A stretch of 64,000 nt of DNA from Bin80 sp965219915 (lineage in GTDB: Bacteria; Bacteroidota; Rhodothermia; Rhodothermales; Bin80). The translations under genes were made by a program, and so were the position numbers. The stretch spans positions 1,302,001 to 1,366,000 of the forward strand of contig OZ244794.1 of the NCBI GenBank assembly GCA_965219915.1, written 5' to 3'. The notes under the pieces are model-generated. The model did no database searches and was not told where the DNA came from. It saw only the letters and a list, made by a program, of their open reading frames with translations. Positions 8,887 to 19,400 of the stretch are shown here, in pieces; positions within the stretch are counted from its first letter, which is position 1, and every line of letters begins with the position of its first letter.

Positions 8887-10434
8887 CTATGCACGGATCA
8901 GATCGAGCGAAACCGGGAAATCCTGAATGTAGCGCTTCGCGTAACTATACCACCCTCCTCGGAAGGGTTGTGCAAACGTCTGTACATGTACCGCCATTGC
9001 GGGGCTGTTTAATTCCCTCGCAAGAACTGCGAGATCAATGTTAAGTCGGGGCTTTACGCAGTACCCGGAATAAAAGAGTGTGTCCGGGTCCTCGCATATC
9101 TGGAAGTTCGGGGATGGATTCATACCCGAGGTGAGAATCTTTTTTCCCAGCGCACTCCGTATGCCAACCTCTCGTCCAAAACCAAACCAATTTTTGGGAT
9201 TGAAGACACCTTTATCGCGAGCAAGGAGACGCTCCTTATTGGCAAGCAGCCATGCATAAGCCAGCGGGAACTCCTCCTTGAATGTTTCTTCGGGAAGGAG
9301 CTTCCCCCTATAATCGTACGGATAGATCACTACTCGTTCAATCTTATCTCGCCCGCACTTCATGACGGAGGCTTTCAGGATGCGGCGAACCGCCTTGTTC
9401 TCAATAGGAAAACGTTTTCCATCTACTTGGACTATCACGAAGTCCTCATTTTGCTCCAATACCTCTAGGATAAAGACCTTATCGGCCAGGGTCTGAATTC
9501 CTACATGGATATCCGCAATGTCACGCAACTTTGTTGCACCTGCCGGTTTTGGTTTTACCAAAGCAGGATCTATTACACCCCATCCTGAATCAGATTGCAC
9601 TATTCCATATGAGCCATTAAAACGATTCCCAGTGTATCGGTACACTGCGGTTTTCTCATCGGGGTTTCCCTTGCAGATGTGCGAGATACAAGCGTAAGTG
9701 CTCACGCCGGGGAATACCTGGTGATTCCCGAAGTCGTAGAGGGCACGGATCCCGTGGTTCAACTCCAGGCTCTTGCGCAGAACCTTCCCTGCGTCATTAC
9801 GGAGCCACCCACTCGGGGAGATGAACATGAGACTCCCCTGATCTTTGAGCAAGCGGAGGCCTAGCTCAAAGAAGACGATATACAGATCACTGGCCCCGCG
9901 AAAACACTTCCAGCCGCCACCTCTAATTTTCTTTCTCCGCTCCACTTCGAGGTGCTGAATTCGTACATAAGGCGGGTTTCCGACCACCCAGTCGAATGTA
10001 CCCTGATCTCGTCTCCATGCGTCCAATGCGTCCGCATGGTGAACACACCACTGTGAATCATCCCATGACCGCCCGAGCATCTGCTCCACAGTTCTCGTGA
10101 GTCTTCGGCGACAATTCCTTACAGCTGCGTCGTCAACATCATATCCTGTGATGTGCTCCAAGGTGGCACGAAGACCCGCCTGCTCATGTGCGGTTGCACC
10201 TACTATTCGCCTGCAAACTTCTTCAACGATCGGGGCGAGAAAGTCGCCCTCTCCGCATGCGGGATCACACACCTTAACCTGCTCAAGGGATTCACTAAAC
10301 AGGGGTCGCAACATATGATCCACAATCCACTTCGGTGTGTAGACCTTACCCAGGTATTTGAGCCCAGACGTGTTCACTTCAATCCTTGTGTGTGGTTTAA
10401 TGGGATTTACTGTTTCGGGACTTGCAAGCACCAT
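8887..10434 (-). CDS. N6-adenine DNA methyltransferase (type II R-M, Eco57I/TaqI-like)
   Basis: The 515-residue protein transfers a methyl group from S-adenosylmethionine to adenine in DNA. LGKVYTPKWIVDHML (about 28-42) is the usual entry to such enzymes. Motif I, CDPACGEGDFL, is at 56-66, and the catalytic motif IV, NPPY, is at 153-156 in DWVVGNPPYVRIQHLE. The C-terminal half (about 290-515) looks like a TaqI-type target recognition domain. No intact restriction endonuclease lies on either side, so it appears to be an orphan or the survivor of a broken R-M pair. Upstream, at 10626-10640, two TTCGAA palindromes are spaced 9 bp apart. Confidence 0.87.
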   Translation of the reverse strand: MVLASPETVNPIKPHTRIEVNTSGLKYLGKVYTPKWIVDHMLRPLFSESLEQVKVCDPACGEGDFLAPIVEEVCRRIVGATAHEQAGLRATLEHITGYDVDDAAVRNCRRRLTRTVEQMLGRSWDDSQWCVHHADALDAWRRDQGTFDWVVGNPPYVRIQHLEVERRKKIRGGGWKCFRGASDLYIVFFELGLRLLKDQGSLMFISPSGWLRNDAGKVLRKSLELNHGIRALYDFGNHQVFPGVSTYACISHICKGNPDEKTAVYRYTGNRFNGSYGIVQSDSGWGVIDPALVKPKPAGATKLRDIADIHVGIQTLADKVFILEVLEQNEDFVIVQVDGKRFPIENKAVRRILKASVMKCGRDKIERVVIYPYDYRGKLLPEETFKEEFPLAYAWLLANKERLLARDKGVFNPKNWFGFGREVGIRSALGKKILTSGMNPSPNFQICEDPDTLFYSGYCVKPRLNIDLAVLARELNSPAMAVHVQTFAQPFRGGWYSYAKRYIQDFPVSLDLIRA

Positions 10435-10825
10435 CTAAGGTCCATCAACAATTCGTGCGTCCAAAATACATACCGCCTGTCTTACTCGTACGATCCAATT
10501 GGACTAGGTTAGCGCTGCTCCATGGCACTGATCAAAAGGGATTGATCTTGTGCCTTAATAGCAAAACACATCCATTCGGACGGTTACCTTGTCGTACGGG
10601 ATTCATTTACACTGTGTGAAATGAATTCGAATAATTCGAAGAACGTGGTAGCCCTCGCTCAGGCTTCGCGCGAGGTGAAGAGCCAGCCGCATACTATAGT
10701 TGCAACTTTGAACAGCCAATGGCCAAACGTGCCAACGGGGAGTTAATCCCTTTTACAGTGAGTTACTAGGTAGGGATTGTCCCATTGGTCAGTCCACGGT
10801 ATTGTCACGCACTGGTTCAGTTGGA
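10435..10825. other. Intergenic, 391 bp, with paired TTCGAA palindromes
   Basis: This lies between the methyltransferase start and the end of aroA, both on the minus strand. The sequence TTCGAA-TAA-TTCGAA at 10626-10640, preceded by an imperfect palindrome around 10608-10622, resembles a small operator about 190 bp upstream of the methyltransferase start. No coding sequence was recognised. Confidence 0.35.
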
Positions 10826-12106
10826 CTATGCCTGCAGTGCGGCTATGGTATTCCAGTATTCCGGGAACGAAACTGACGCAGCATGCGCGTCCTCAATGGT
10901 TGTAGTGCCGTGCGCTCCCAGAGCCGCCACTCCCATGGCCATTGCAATGCGATGGTCGTCATAGCTAGAGACCCTGGCGCCGTTCAGCGGCACCATCCCG
11001 GTGACTGCCAATCCGTCTTCAAATTCCTCTACCTTCGCTCCCAGTGCCTGAAGGTTGGTCACCGTAACCTGAATCCTGTCACATTCTTTGTATCTGAGCT
11101 CAGTCGCATCGCGTATGGTGGTCACCCCTTTCGCAAAGGCACCAGCCACGGCGATTATAGGGATTTCGTCGATCACGTTCGGGATTTCCTCCCCCCTGAC
11201 GGTGACTCCGTGCAACGGATTCTGGCGCACTGACAGGTCACCTACAGGTTCCACACCTGATGTTCGTCTGTTACTGACTTGAATGCTTGCGCCCATTCGT
11301 CTCAGTACAGCAAGTAGACCCGTTCGACTCGGGTTAAGTCCAACACCAGACATGTGGACAGGAGCGGTCCCCGCGATAGAACCGGCTACCAGAAGGAATG
11401 CTGCCGCGGAAAAGTCACCAGGAAGCGTGAATGTGCCATGAGGAATTGTACATGATGAATCGGAATGTATTGTACGACCATCGTCAGTGGAGCGTATCGT
11501 GAGGTTCAACATTCGCTCCGTGTGGTCACGCGAGCGAACCGTTTCGTGTACAATGGTTTGCCCCTTGGCCCATAGCCCTGCAAGTAATACGCAGGACTTT
11601 ACTTGTGCAGACGGTACGGGCAGCTTATAGTGGATGCCAGTCAGGTTGTCACTGGGTTGTATTCTGATTGGAGCGTGTCCGTCTGTGAGGGATATGGTCG
11701 CCCCCATAGTTCGGAGAGGCCGTGCAATGCGTTCCATGGGGCGACTGCTCAGCGATGCGTCTCCGGTGAGCTCGCTACCGAATGGTTGTCCGGCAAGCAC
11801 CCCGGACAGTAATCGCATAGTTGTTCCAGAGTTGCCACAGTCAAGCGGAACAGCAGGTGTGCTAAACCCGCTCCGCCCAACCCCGTGAATGGTCACTGAG
11901 TTGTCAGGAGATGTCTCGATTGGAACCCCCAACTGTCGCAGACAGGAAAGTGTAGACTGTGGATCTGCGCTCGAGGGGAAGTTATGCAGGACGGAAGGTC
12001 CGTCTGCGATGGCTGCAAAAAGCGCGGCACGATGGGCGACTGACTTGTCTGCTGGGAGATGAACCCTTCCTGAAAAGCTTTCCGCGCGGGTAATGGAGTG
12101 TGTCAT
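10826..12106 (-). CDS. aroA: 3-phosphoshikimate 1-carboxyvinyltransferase (EPSP synthase)
   Basis: EPSP synthase joins phosphoenolpyruvate to shikimate-3-phosphate, the step after shikimate kinase. GRVHLPADKSVAHRAALFAA (about 12-31) carries the conserved lysine and arginine. Further family blocks are LDCGNSGTTMRLLSGVLAGQ, VKSCVLLAGLWAKG, LPGDFSAAAFLLVAGSI, NVIDEIPIIAVAGAFAKG and YKECDRI. I start at the ATG at 12106 (MTHSITRAESFSG), which gives 426 residues, the normal size. An upstream in-frame extension of 32 codons has no family resemblance. The LAGQPF motif in place of LAAQ near residue 90 and the ALFAAIADG run would bear on class I or II status; I did not assign a class. Confidence 0.94.
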   Translation of the reverse strand: MTHSITRAESFSGRVHLPADKSVAHRAALFAAIADGPSVLHNFPSSADPQSTLSCLRQLGVPIETSPDNSVTIHGVGRSGFSTPAVPLDCGNSGTTMRLLSGVLAGQPFGSELTGDASLSSRPMERIARPLRTMGATISLTDGHAPIRIQPSDNLTGIHYKLPVPSAQVKSCVLLAGLWAKGQTIVHETVRSRDHTERMLNLTIRSTDDGRTIHSDSSCTIPHGTFTLPGDFSAAAFLLVAGSIAGTAPVHMSGVGLNPSRTGLLAVLRRMGASIQVSNRRTSGVEPVGDLSVRQNPLHGVTVRGEEIPNVIDEIPIIAVAGAFAKGVTTIRDATELRYKECDRIQVTVTNLQALGAKVEEFEDGLAVTGMVPLNGARVSSYDDHRIAMAMGVAALGAHGTTTIEDAHAASVSFPEYWNTIAALQA

Positions 12107-12711
12107 TATACTGCTCAGTCCCAGAGTATGGGAATTGATCCAGATATCAAAACACAGCGCATGCTCCGATGGGTGCACACGATCTGAGGAATGATAACCC
12201 AAGCTGCAACCCTGTCGCAGGTTAATATCTGGTTCAAATTCACGAGACTATGGGAAATGACTAACGCCAACGCTTCTCGCCGTGCCGTTTTGCCGATCTC
12301 GGACGCCGAATACAACTCTGTTGGTCTGTACTATCCGTAGCGCAACCTAAGCCGTGTGGGGCTCCTTCAATAGCTGAACTCCCAGTATGGTTCCAGCGAT
12401 GAGTACAACTTGGTTTACAATTGTTGATTGATCATTGCGAACATAGTGATTGCGTGGTCTGGTTACGCAATACGCAGGTTGGTGCTGGAATTATCAGGAC
12501 AATGTCACGTTCAAGCACTTTCTATTTGTTCCAATCGTACATTATCCCTGAGGGCAAGCGCTGGCATTTGTGCACCAAATCCGAGCATATTCGGCGCATT
12601 TACGGTCAGTTTGGCACTATACTTTCGCTTGAGTCGGGTCTATGGGAACCCAAGACAAGTGCAAATGTACAGCTTGTCTGTCGTGGTGTCAACTTAATAC
12701 CTGAGAGCAAA
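12107..12711. other. Intergenic, 605 bp, between divergent aroA and tatA
   Basis: Promoters for both neighbours should lie here. The tatA frame stays open upstream to 12421, but the 97 residues it would add resemble nothing and do not belong to TatA proteins, so I regard that as chance. No RNA element was recognised. Confidence 0.4.
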
Positions 12712-12993
12712 ATGGTACTGTTGTTTGGATTAGGAACATGGGAAATAGCAGTGCTACTGCTCCTAGTCCTACTAATATTTGGAGCCAAGCGCATACCGGA
12801 GGTAGCGCGCGGCCTGGGCAAAGGCATTCGGGAATTCAGGTCTGCCACGAGCGAGATCAGTCGTGAGCTCACGCTGGAAGACCGTCCGCCTGCATACCGT
12901 CCACCTGCATCGCAACAGACGCAGAACTACGCGTCGCCACCGTCATCGGAGGAGTCGTCGCAGTCGACCGATCCCGCCCCTCCCTCCAAATAG
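12712..12993 (+). CDS. tatA: Twin-arginine translocase subunit TatA/TatE
   Basis: TatA forms the membrane-weakening oligomer that lets folded proteins with a twin-arginine signal cross the cytoplasmic membrane. The 93 residues start with the usual short periplasmic tail and one membrane helix, FGLGTWEIAVLLLLVLLIFG. The conserved hinge FGAKRIPEVARGLGKGIREF and an amphipathic helix follow. The C-terminal 40 residues are rich in Pro, Ser and Gln and look disordered. tatC is not in the window. The ATG at 12712 was chosen because TatA proteins begin a few residues before the helix; gatA follows after 27 bp. Confidence 0.92.
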   Translation: MVLLFGLGTWEIAVLLLLVLLIFGAKRIPEVARGLGKGIREFRSATSEISRELTLEDRPPAYRPPASQQTQNYASPPSSEESSQSTDPAPPSK

Positions 12994-13020
12994 CCCTCTT
13001 TGGCCCGGCACGGCCACTGA

Positions 13021-14466
13021 ATGCTGATGGCTTTGCCGTTTTTTGCTGATTGCAGGCGTGCTTTGCTTGGAGGACAGGCTAGTTGTGCGGAAATTGCGCA
13101 GTTGGCTCTGGACGTAATTCAAGCAAAAAATCCATCGCTTAATGCGTTTACGTACGTAGATGATGCGTCCGTACGTCGTTCGGCGGAGGCTATAGATAAA
13201 GCCTTGGCTCAGGGTTCGGAGTTGCCGCTGGCCGGATTGGTGCTTGGTGTTAAAAATGTATTGAGCACATTGGACTGGCCCGTTACGTGTGCTTCAAGGA
13301 TACTTCGGGGTTATCGTCCACCATTTGAAGCAACCTCGGTTAAACGTCTGCGCGCAGCGGGTGCCTTGCTCATTGGGCGCACCAATTGCGACGAGTTCGC
13401 CATGGGTTCTACCACTGAGTCCTCTGCGGAGGGGTCCACGCTGAATCCCAGCAATAGAGAATATGTCCCAGGGGGTTCATCCGGGGGATCTGCGGCCGCG
13501 GTCGCAGCCGGTATGTGTCATGCAGCGCTTGGTACCGATACAGGCGGATCTGTTCGCCAACCGGCAGCTTTTTGTGGTATTCTTGGGCTTAAACCAACAT
13601 ATGGATTGGTGAGCCGCTATGGTCTGATTGCGTATGCGTCTTCGTTTGACTGTATCGGACCGCTTGCTCGCGATGCGGACGTGGCTCTGCTTATTCTGTC
13701 ACAGATGGCCGGAAAAGATCCGAACGACGCGACCTGCATAAGTCACAAGGTCAACTACAAGGATGGACTGGAAGAGGGGGATGTTTCCGGTCTGCGCGTC
13801 GGTCTACCTAGAGAGTACTACGGTCAAGGGCTCAACAGCGACGTACGGCAGCTCATCGAAAGGACCGCCGAAAACCTGGAGTCCATGGGGGCGAAGCTTA
13901 TACCGATGTCCATGCCCCATACGGCTTACGGTGTGGCGGCCTACTACATCCTCGCAGCAGCAGAAGCATCCAGTAACCTGTCTCGCTACGATGGAGTGAA
14001 ATATGGTCTGCGATTGACGGACAAAGATGCCTCGCTTGATAGCATGTATACCAGAACACGGAGTCGTGGATTTGGGTTTGAAGTGAAAAGGCGGATAATG
14101 CTCGGTACGTATGCGCTTTCGGCAGGGTACTATGATGCCTATTACGGCAAGGGGCAGCGCGTCCGTTCGTTGATCCGGCAGGATTTTGATGAAGCATGGG
14201 AGCACGTAGACGTGCTCTTGACCCCCGTCACCCCCTCGTCGGGTGCACGCATCGGTGAGTGGGGACAAGATCCGCTGCAGATGTACTTAAGTGATGTCTA
14301 CACGGTGACTGCAAACTTGGCGGGTGTGCCGGGCTTGTCCGTCCCCATAGGCAAAACATCTGAGGAACTTCCTGTTGGCGTTCAGCTTTTAGGACCGCCA
14401 TTCAGTGAGCAAAAGCTTCTTGGAATAGGAAAGACCATCATGGAGTCAACTGGGAAGGTGCGTTAA
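13021..14466 (+). CDS. gatA: Asp-tRNA(Asn)/Glu-tRNA(Gln) amidotransferase subunit A
   Basis: GatA releases ammonia from glutamine, which the GatCAB complex uses to amidate Glu-tRNA(Gln) or Asp-tRNA(Asn). The amidase-signature catalytic triad is visible: Lys78 in LAGLVLGVKNV, Ser153 in YVPGGSSGGSAAAVAAG, and the nucleophile Ser177 in LGTDTGGSVRQPAAFCG. Length (481) is standard. It also contains LKPTYGLVSRYGLIAYASS and GVPGLSVPIG, typical for GatA rather than other amidases. gatB and gatC are not next to it. The start is the ATG at 13021, with another ATG two codons on. Confidence 0.94.
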   Translation: MLMALPFFADCRRALLGGQASCAEIAQLALDVIQAKNPSLNAFTYVDDASVRRSAEAIDKALAQGSELPLAGLVLGVKNVLSTLDWPVTCASRILRGYRPPFEATSVKRLRAAGALLIGRTNCDEFAMGSTTESSAEGSTLNPSNREYVPGGSSGGSAAAVAAGMCHAALGTDTGGSVRQPAAFCGILGLKPTYGLVSRYGLIAYASSFDCIGPLARDADVALLILSQMAGKDPNDATCISHKVNYKDGLEEGDVSGLRVGLPREYYGQGLNSDVRQLIERTAENLESMGAKLIPMSMPHTAYGVAAYYILAAAEASSNLSRYDGVKYGLRLTDKDASLDSMYTRTRSRGFGFEVKRRIMLGTYALSAGYYDAYYGKGQRVRSLIRQDFDEAWEHVDVLLTPVTPSSGARIGEWGQDPLQMYLSDVYTVTANLAGVPGLSVPIGKTSEELPVGVQLLGPPFSEQKLLGIGKTIMESTGKVR

Positions 14467-14604
14467 CGTGTTTTACCGACAACATAAGATCAGTTGAACA
14501 AGCGCAGAGGCCATTATTATAGGTCGATGGGAATTACGTATCAAGTACACGCACTCATGGGTACAATAAACGATAAACGAATAGTGGGTCAAGCAAACGG
14601 ATAA

Positions 14605-15474
14605 ATGAGCATACTGATTGACAAGAATACAAGGCTCGTGGTACAGGGGTTCACGGGCAGAGAGGGGTCATTTCATGCGGAACAGATGATCGAATTTGGT
14701 ACCACGGTGATTGGTGGGGTTACGCCCGGTAAGGGAGGCCAACTACACCTTGACCGTCCGGTGTTTAACACGGTTGCAGAGGCCGTGGAATGTGAGGGTG
14801 CGAACACCTCGGTGATATTTGTTCCTCCCCCTTTTGCCAAAGATGCCATTATGGAGGCAGCAGGAGCCGGGATAGGCTTGATTATATGTATCACTGAAGG
14901 TATACCGGTGAAGGATATGGTAGAGGCTTTCCACTACGTGGAGTCGAAAGGGACCCGCCTGGTTGGCCCCAATTGTCCAGGTGCACTGACGCCTGGTCAA
15001 GCCAAGGTCGGTATTATGCCGGCTATGATCTTTGCTGAGGGTCCCGTAGGAGTCATTTCCCGGTCGGGAACACTAACATATGAAGCGGTTGATCAGCTTA
15101 CGCGCCAGGGTTATGGTCAAACTACGGCGGTAGGGATTGGGGGGGATCCAGTGATTGGAACCCGCTTTACAGATGCGCTGCAGCTTTTTGAGAAAGACCC
15201 GGAAACCGCTGCTGTTGTTCTCATCGGAGAAATCGGGGGAACAGATGAAGAGGATGCGGCTGCATACATCAAAGCGCACATGACCAAGCCGGTTATTGCC
15301 TTTATTGCAGGAGCAACGGCACCGCCTGGACGTCGTATGGGGCATGCAGGTGCCATTATTGCGGGGGGAAAGGGTACTGCGGAGGATAAGTTTACCGCAC
15401 TGGAAGATGCAGGGGCCTATGTTGTCCGTAATCCCGCTCACATAGGCCAGGCTGTTCAGAGTGCTGGAGTTTGA
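14605..15474 (+). CDS. sucD: Succinyl-CoA synthetase alpha subunit
   Basis: The alpha subunit carries the phosphohistidine of succinyl-CoA ligase, which makes ATP or GTP from succinyl-CoA in the TCA cycle. The CoA-binding Rossmann domain begins with TRLVVQGFTGREGSFHA and KGGQLHLDRPVFNTV. RLVGPNCPGALTPG and ISRSGTLTYEAVDQLTRQG are family blocks. The active-site histidine is His247 in RRMGHAGAIIAGGKGTA. 289 residues is normal. sucC is not adjacent, as in some related bacteria. The stop overlaps a possible TTG start for engB, but that gene's ATG is 15 bp later. Confidence 0.95.
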   Translation: MSILIDKNTRLVVQGFTGREGSFHAEQMIEFGTTVIGGVTPGKGGQLHLDRPVFNTVAEAVECEGANTSVIFVPPPFAKDAIMEAAGAGIGLIICITEGIPVKDMVEAFHYVESKGTRLVGPNCPGALTPGQAKVGIMPAMIFAEGPVGVISRSGTLTYEAVDQLTRQGYGQTTAVGIGGDPVIGTRFTDALQLFEKDPETAAVVLIGEIGGTDEEDAAAYIKAHMTKPVIAFIAGATAPPGRRMGHAGAIIAGGKGTAEDKFTALEDAGAYVVRNPAHIGQAVQSAGV

Positions 15475-15488
15475 CTTCTGACGGTCCG

Positions 15489-16085
15489 ATGAAAATTCAA
15501 GGCATCCGCTTTGTGAAGAGCGCGGAAAGTTTGGATCAGATGCCGAATGAAGAATTTCCGGAAATTGCTTTCGTCGGACGTTCCAATGTGGGCAAGAGCG
15601 CGTTGCTTAACATGCTCGTCAGAAGAAATGCGCTTGCACGAATCAGCTCAAAGCCTGGCAAAACCCAGACGTTCAACTTCTATTGTGTCAACGAAGAAAT
15701 ATACTTTGTCGACATTCCAGGGTATGGTTACGCAAAGGTCAGTAAACAGAAAAGAGCGCAGTGGGGGAGAAGAATCGGAGCTTACCTGACTGGTCGGGCT
15801 ACATTAAGCCTTGTGCTTCACCTTGTTGACAGCCGGCATCCGCCCACAAGTCTGGACAAGGAAATCATGCTGCTCTTATGCGAAAATCAGGTGCAGAGCC
15901 TTTTAGTGCTCACAAAAGCAGACAAGTTGTCCGGGAATGGGATTACCAGAAGTGTCCAGAGGGTGCGAAAGGATCTGATTGCCTACGGAATGGAATTGCC
16001 TATCATTGTAACTTCCGCACTTGGTTACAAAGGGCGTAATGAGTTGCTGGAGCGCATACGAGATGCAATTCCCGCCGCCTCCTGA
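15489..16085 (+). CDS. engB: Ribosome biogenesis GTPase EngB (YsxC/YihA)
   Basis: EngB is an essential GTPase that helps assemble the large ribosomal subunit. The GTP-binding motifs are G1 GRSNVGKSALLN, G2 SSKPGKTQTFNFY, G3 DIPGYGYAKVS and G4 LTKADKL, followed by G5 near VTSALGYKG. Length is 198 residues from the ATG at 15489 (MKIQGIRFVKSAES). A TTG six codons upstream that overlaps the sucD stop could also start translation, but it adds no conserved sequence. It sits in a plus-strand run after sucD, and a likely promoter for the next operon follows its stop by 13 bp. Confidence 0.94.
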   Translation: MKIQGIRFVKSAESLDQMPNEEFPEIAFVGRSNVGKSALLNMLVRRNALARISSKPGKTQTFNFYCVNEEIYFVDIPGYGYAKVSKQKRAQWGRRIGAYLTGRATLSLVLHLVDSRHPPTSLDKEIMLLLCENQVQSLLVLTKADKLSGNGITRSVQRVRKDLIAYGMELPIIVTSALGYKGRNELLERIRDAIPAAS

Positions 16086-16098
16086 CTTGCTGGACCTG

Positions 16099-16130
16099 TT
16101 GGCATATTAAAAACACATTGCTTATATTTG
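16099..16130 (+). promoter_or_regulatory. Bacteroidota-type promoter (TTG-21 bp-TAnnTTTG)
   Basis: TTG at 16099-16101 and TATATTTG at 16123-16130, 21 bp apart, match the -33/-7 pattern known for the primary sigma factor of Bacteroidota. It lies just after the engB stop and points to the TonB-dependent receptor gene. It would give a leader of about 290 nt, otherwise without a gene, up to the receptor start at 16429. No riboswitch was recognised in the leader. Confidence 0.45.
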
Positions 16131-16428
16131 AAAAAAGCTCCAGTAGCGTCGCGGAGGCGATTGGGTATGCATAAGAATTGATTATGTCGTATCTTGTCCA
16201 CATGTGCTACGCACGGGGCTTGACCCAACAACACAACTAACTAGATAGAAAACGAAATCTGGAACGGCTACTGCTACTCTTTTCATGACCCTTCCTTACC
16301 GTATCGTAGGATGCCGGTTGGCGCGGCCTGCGCCGTGCGGTTATGGGGATCCGGTCGTCGAGCCAGTTGTGTGCCCATCGCAGGCGCATGAACTCATGAA
16401 CATAAATCACAAACAGCAGAGGTCCAAT

Positions 16429-19400
16429 ATGCTACGTAAATTGAGTTTACTCTCACTTATCGCCTTGGTGCTGCCTGTGGCAGTACTCGCCCAGACTACG
16501 GGCAAGATTGTCGGGCAGGTCACTGATGCGGAAACAGGGGAGACACTGCCTGGTGCAAACGTGGTCGTGGTCGGAACCACGCTTGGTGGCGCTGCGGACA
16601 TTGATGGGAACTACCTCATCATTGGCGTTCCTGTGGGTACCTACAACATACAGGCGTCGTTCGCCGGTTTTCAGGTGCAGACCTACGATGGCGTCGAAGT
16701 CAACCCTGACTACACACGTGAGCTGAATTTTGAACTCTCGCCGGGCGTTGAACTTGAGGAGATAGTGGTGCAGTACGAACGCCCACTAATTCAGAAGGAC
16801 GCAGTCGGTGTTCCGAAAACCCTGAATGCTGAGGAAATCGAGACTCTCCCGGTCCGGGGGCCTGCCGAGGTAGCCAAGATTCAGGCGGGTGTTGTTAGCA
16901 AGGAGGGTTCAGGAACACTGAACATCCGTGGAGGGCGCGGTGGAGAAGTTACCTACTATGTGGATGGTGTTAAGGGTGGATACGGTGTACCTCAGGGAGC
17001 GGTGGAGCAGCAGGAAATGTTGATTGGCAGCATTTCTGCACGGTACGGGGACGCCATGAGCGGCATCATCAACATCACCACCAAATCGGGGAGACCGAAT
17101 TACTTCGGCTCGTTGGAGGCATTGTCTTCCACACAGTTTGATTCGTACGGTTATAACTTAGCATCCGCAACGTTCGGCGGTCCGATCATTCAGGACAAGC
17201 TTAACTTTTTCTTTGCCGGCGAATACAGTGGTTGGGCGGACCGTAATCCACGGAATGTCCAGACCCCTCGACTCTCGCAGGCGCTGCTTGATGATCTTTG
17301 GGGTGCACCGGCCGGCCTTACCGTAACGGATGCAGATGGCAATGTGTCCATCGTGGGCATTCCGATAACCTTGGCAGATGGCGCAAGGCTCATGGTTGAT
17401 CTCCATGGAGATCCTGACTTGAGTGGGGGTGGTTTGACCTTTGATGACGGTACGGTAATTCCAGTTGCTGAAGGCAGTACAGTAGCGCTTAATCCCGTCG
17501 CCCGTGCGGAGCAGTTGACTGATTCCGATTTCACGTACACCTATAAAAAGGCGCAGCGGGCTAATGCCAATTACAGCTTCAACGGGAATATAACCTGGAA
17601 CGTCTTTGAGAACGGACGACTGAGACTTGGTGGTACGTACCGCAATTTCACAGGAGAGAGTGGCTCCTGGCCGCGGGAGATATTTTCTCCTCAGACTGTC
17701 AGCCGGTATGACAATCATCAGTACTCAGCCGTCGCAACCTGGACGCAACACCTGTCAGGCTCAACCTTCTATCAGATACAGGGCAGTTGGAGGAGTTACT
17801 TCAATGAGAGCTATGATCCACGCTTTGAGCGTTCGCGCGATGCTGTCTGGCAATATGCAGACATTGATCACCCGGTCCACGCAACGCTCGCGGGATACAG
17901 GAACCTGAGTTATGTTGAGGAAACCCGTATCGATGATCACGGGACCCCCGATGACACGAGTGATGACACGGAAGTCACGGTACAGGTACCGACTTATGTT
18001 CGCAGGTACGAGGATGGACTTCGTATCTCGGGTGAAACCACGGCAGGTTTGGTTGGCGCCGTTGGTGGTTCGCGGCTTGGTTTTGGCAAGAGTAATGGCC
18101 ACACATACAGAGTAGCCGCTACAGCGACTACCCAGATCGGCTTAAATCAGCTGGAGTTTGGTGCTGAATATGAGACCAGTGTGGGACGGTCCTGGGGAGT
18201 CAGCACGGAGTATGTGGCACGGATTTTCGCAGATGGCAACCCCGAAAATATTGCATCGGATGATCCAGAACTGAACACCGCCGGCTATACGAACTTTGCT
18301 GACTTGCCGACCCACATCCTTAGAAGAGCTATGGGTGGGACCGGGTATAACTTTTTGGGTACAGAGCAACACAGCTCCCAGAACTTCGCGGGGTATCTGG
18401 ACACCAGTAAGGACAAGCCGGAATCACATTACTACCAGGCTCCCTACAAACCGATCTACTATGGAGCATTCGTTCAAAACAAGATTGAGTTTAGGGATAT
18501 CGTCCTGAACATGGGACTGCGCGTTGATGTATGGGATAGAAACCTTCCGGTTTTGCGGGACAAGTATGCGCGTCGTCCGATTGAGCGGGCAGGAGATTTG
18601 GGGACAGGTCTGCCCGCAGGAATAGGGTCAGAGTATGCGGTATACTTCAGCGGCAACGATATTGTAGGTTTCCGCGATTTTGACGGAAATTTCTTTGATA
18701 ATAATGGTAATCCAGCCGGCGCTGGCGATATTCTGTTGAATGGTCTTGTGAGGTACACGGGCTCGCAGGTCACGGAGGATATGTTTGAAGACTACGAGCC
18801 CCAGGTCACATTGATGCCGAGGATTGGGGTGAGTTTCCCCATCACAGACAGGGCACTGTTCTTCGCCAGCTACGGTGTAGTTTCCAAGCGTCCCTCTGCG
18901 GGTCCTGCTTTGCTGGGTTGTCGGGCGGCTAGGGCTTGTAGTGCAAACAATAGTCTGCTTCCGGAAAACACAACGAAGTACGAATTGGGATTCCGGCAGC
19001 GTCTGGGAGCCCGTCAAGCGCTCACGATCAGTGGATTCTTCCATCAGATCAACAACCTAATCCAAATCCGTGACATCCGAGGGGCGAGTCCGGCGACTTA
19101 TTCACGTTTTGAGAATGTTGACTTTGGTACCGTCAAAGGGCTTGAGTTTGACTATGATCTTCGGAGGACTCAAGGCGTAGCCATGCGGGCAAACTACACG
19201 TTGTCCTTTGCGCAGGGAACGGGATCTGCATCTGGAACAACCAGTGCCATTGTGTGGATCGATGAGACTCCGCCAAACTTCATCAGTCCGCTCAGTTTTG
19301 ACCAGCGTCACAAGATTAATGTTACGCTTGATTACAGTCTGGGTCAGGGAGAGGGCCCAACACTGGTGGGCACGAAGCTTCTGCAGAACTTTGGATTCAA

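Noticed and set aside
12421..12711. 97-codon N-terminal extension of tatA
   Set aside because: TatA proteins start just before their membrane helix; the extension is unlike any Tat sequence.
16285..16428. Earlier start for the TonB-dependent receptor
   Set aside because: The signal peptide begins at 16429, which also has a ribosome site; the extension is unrelated.
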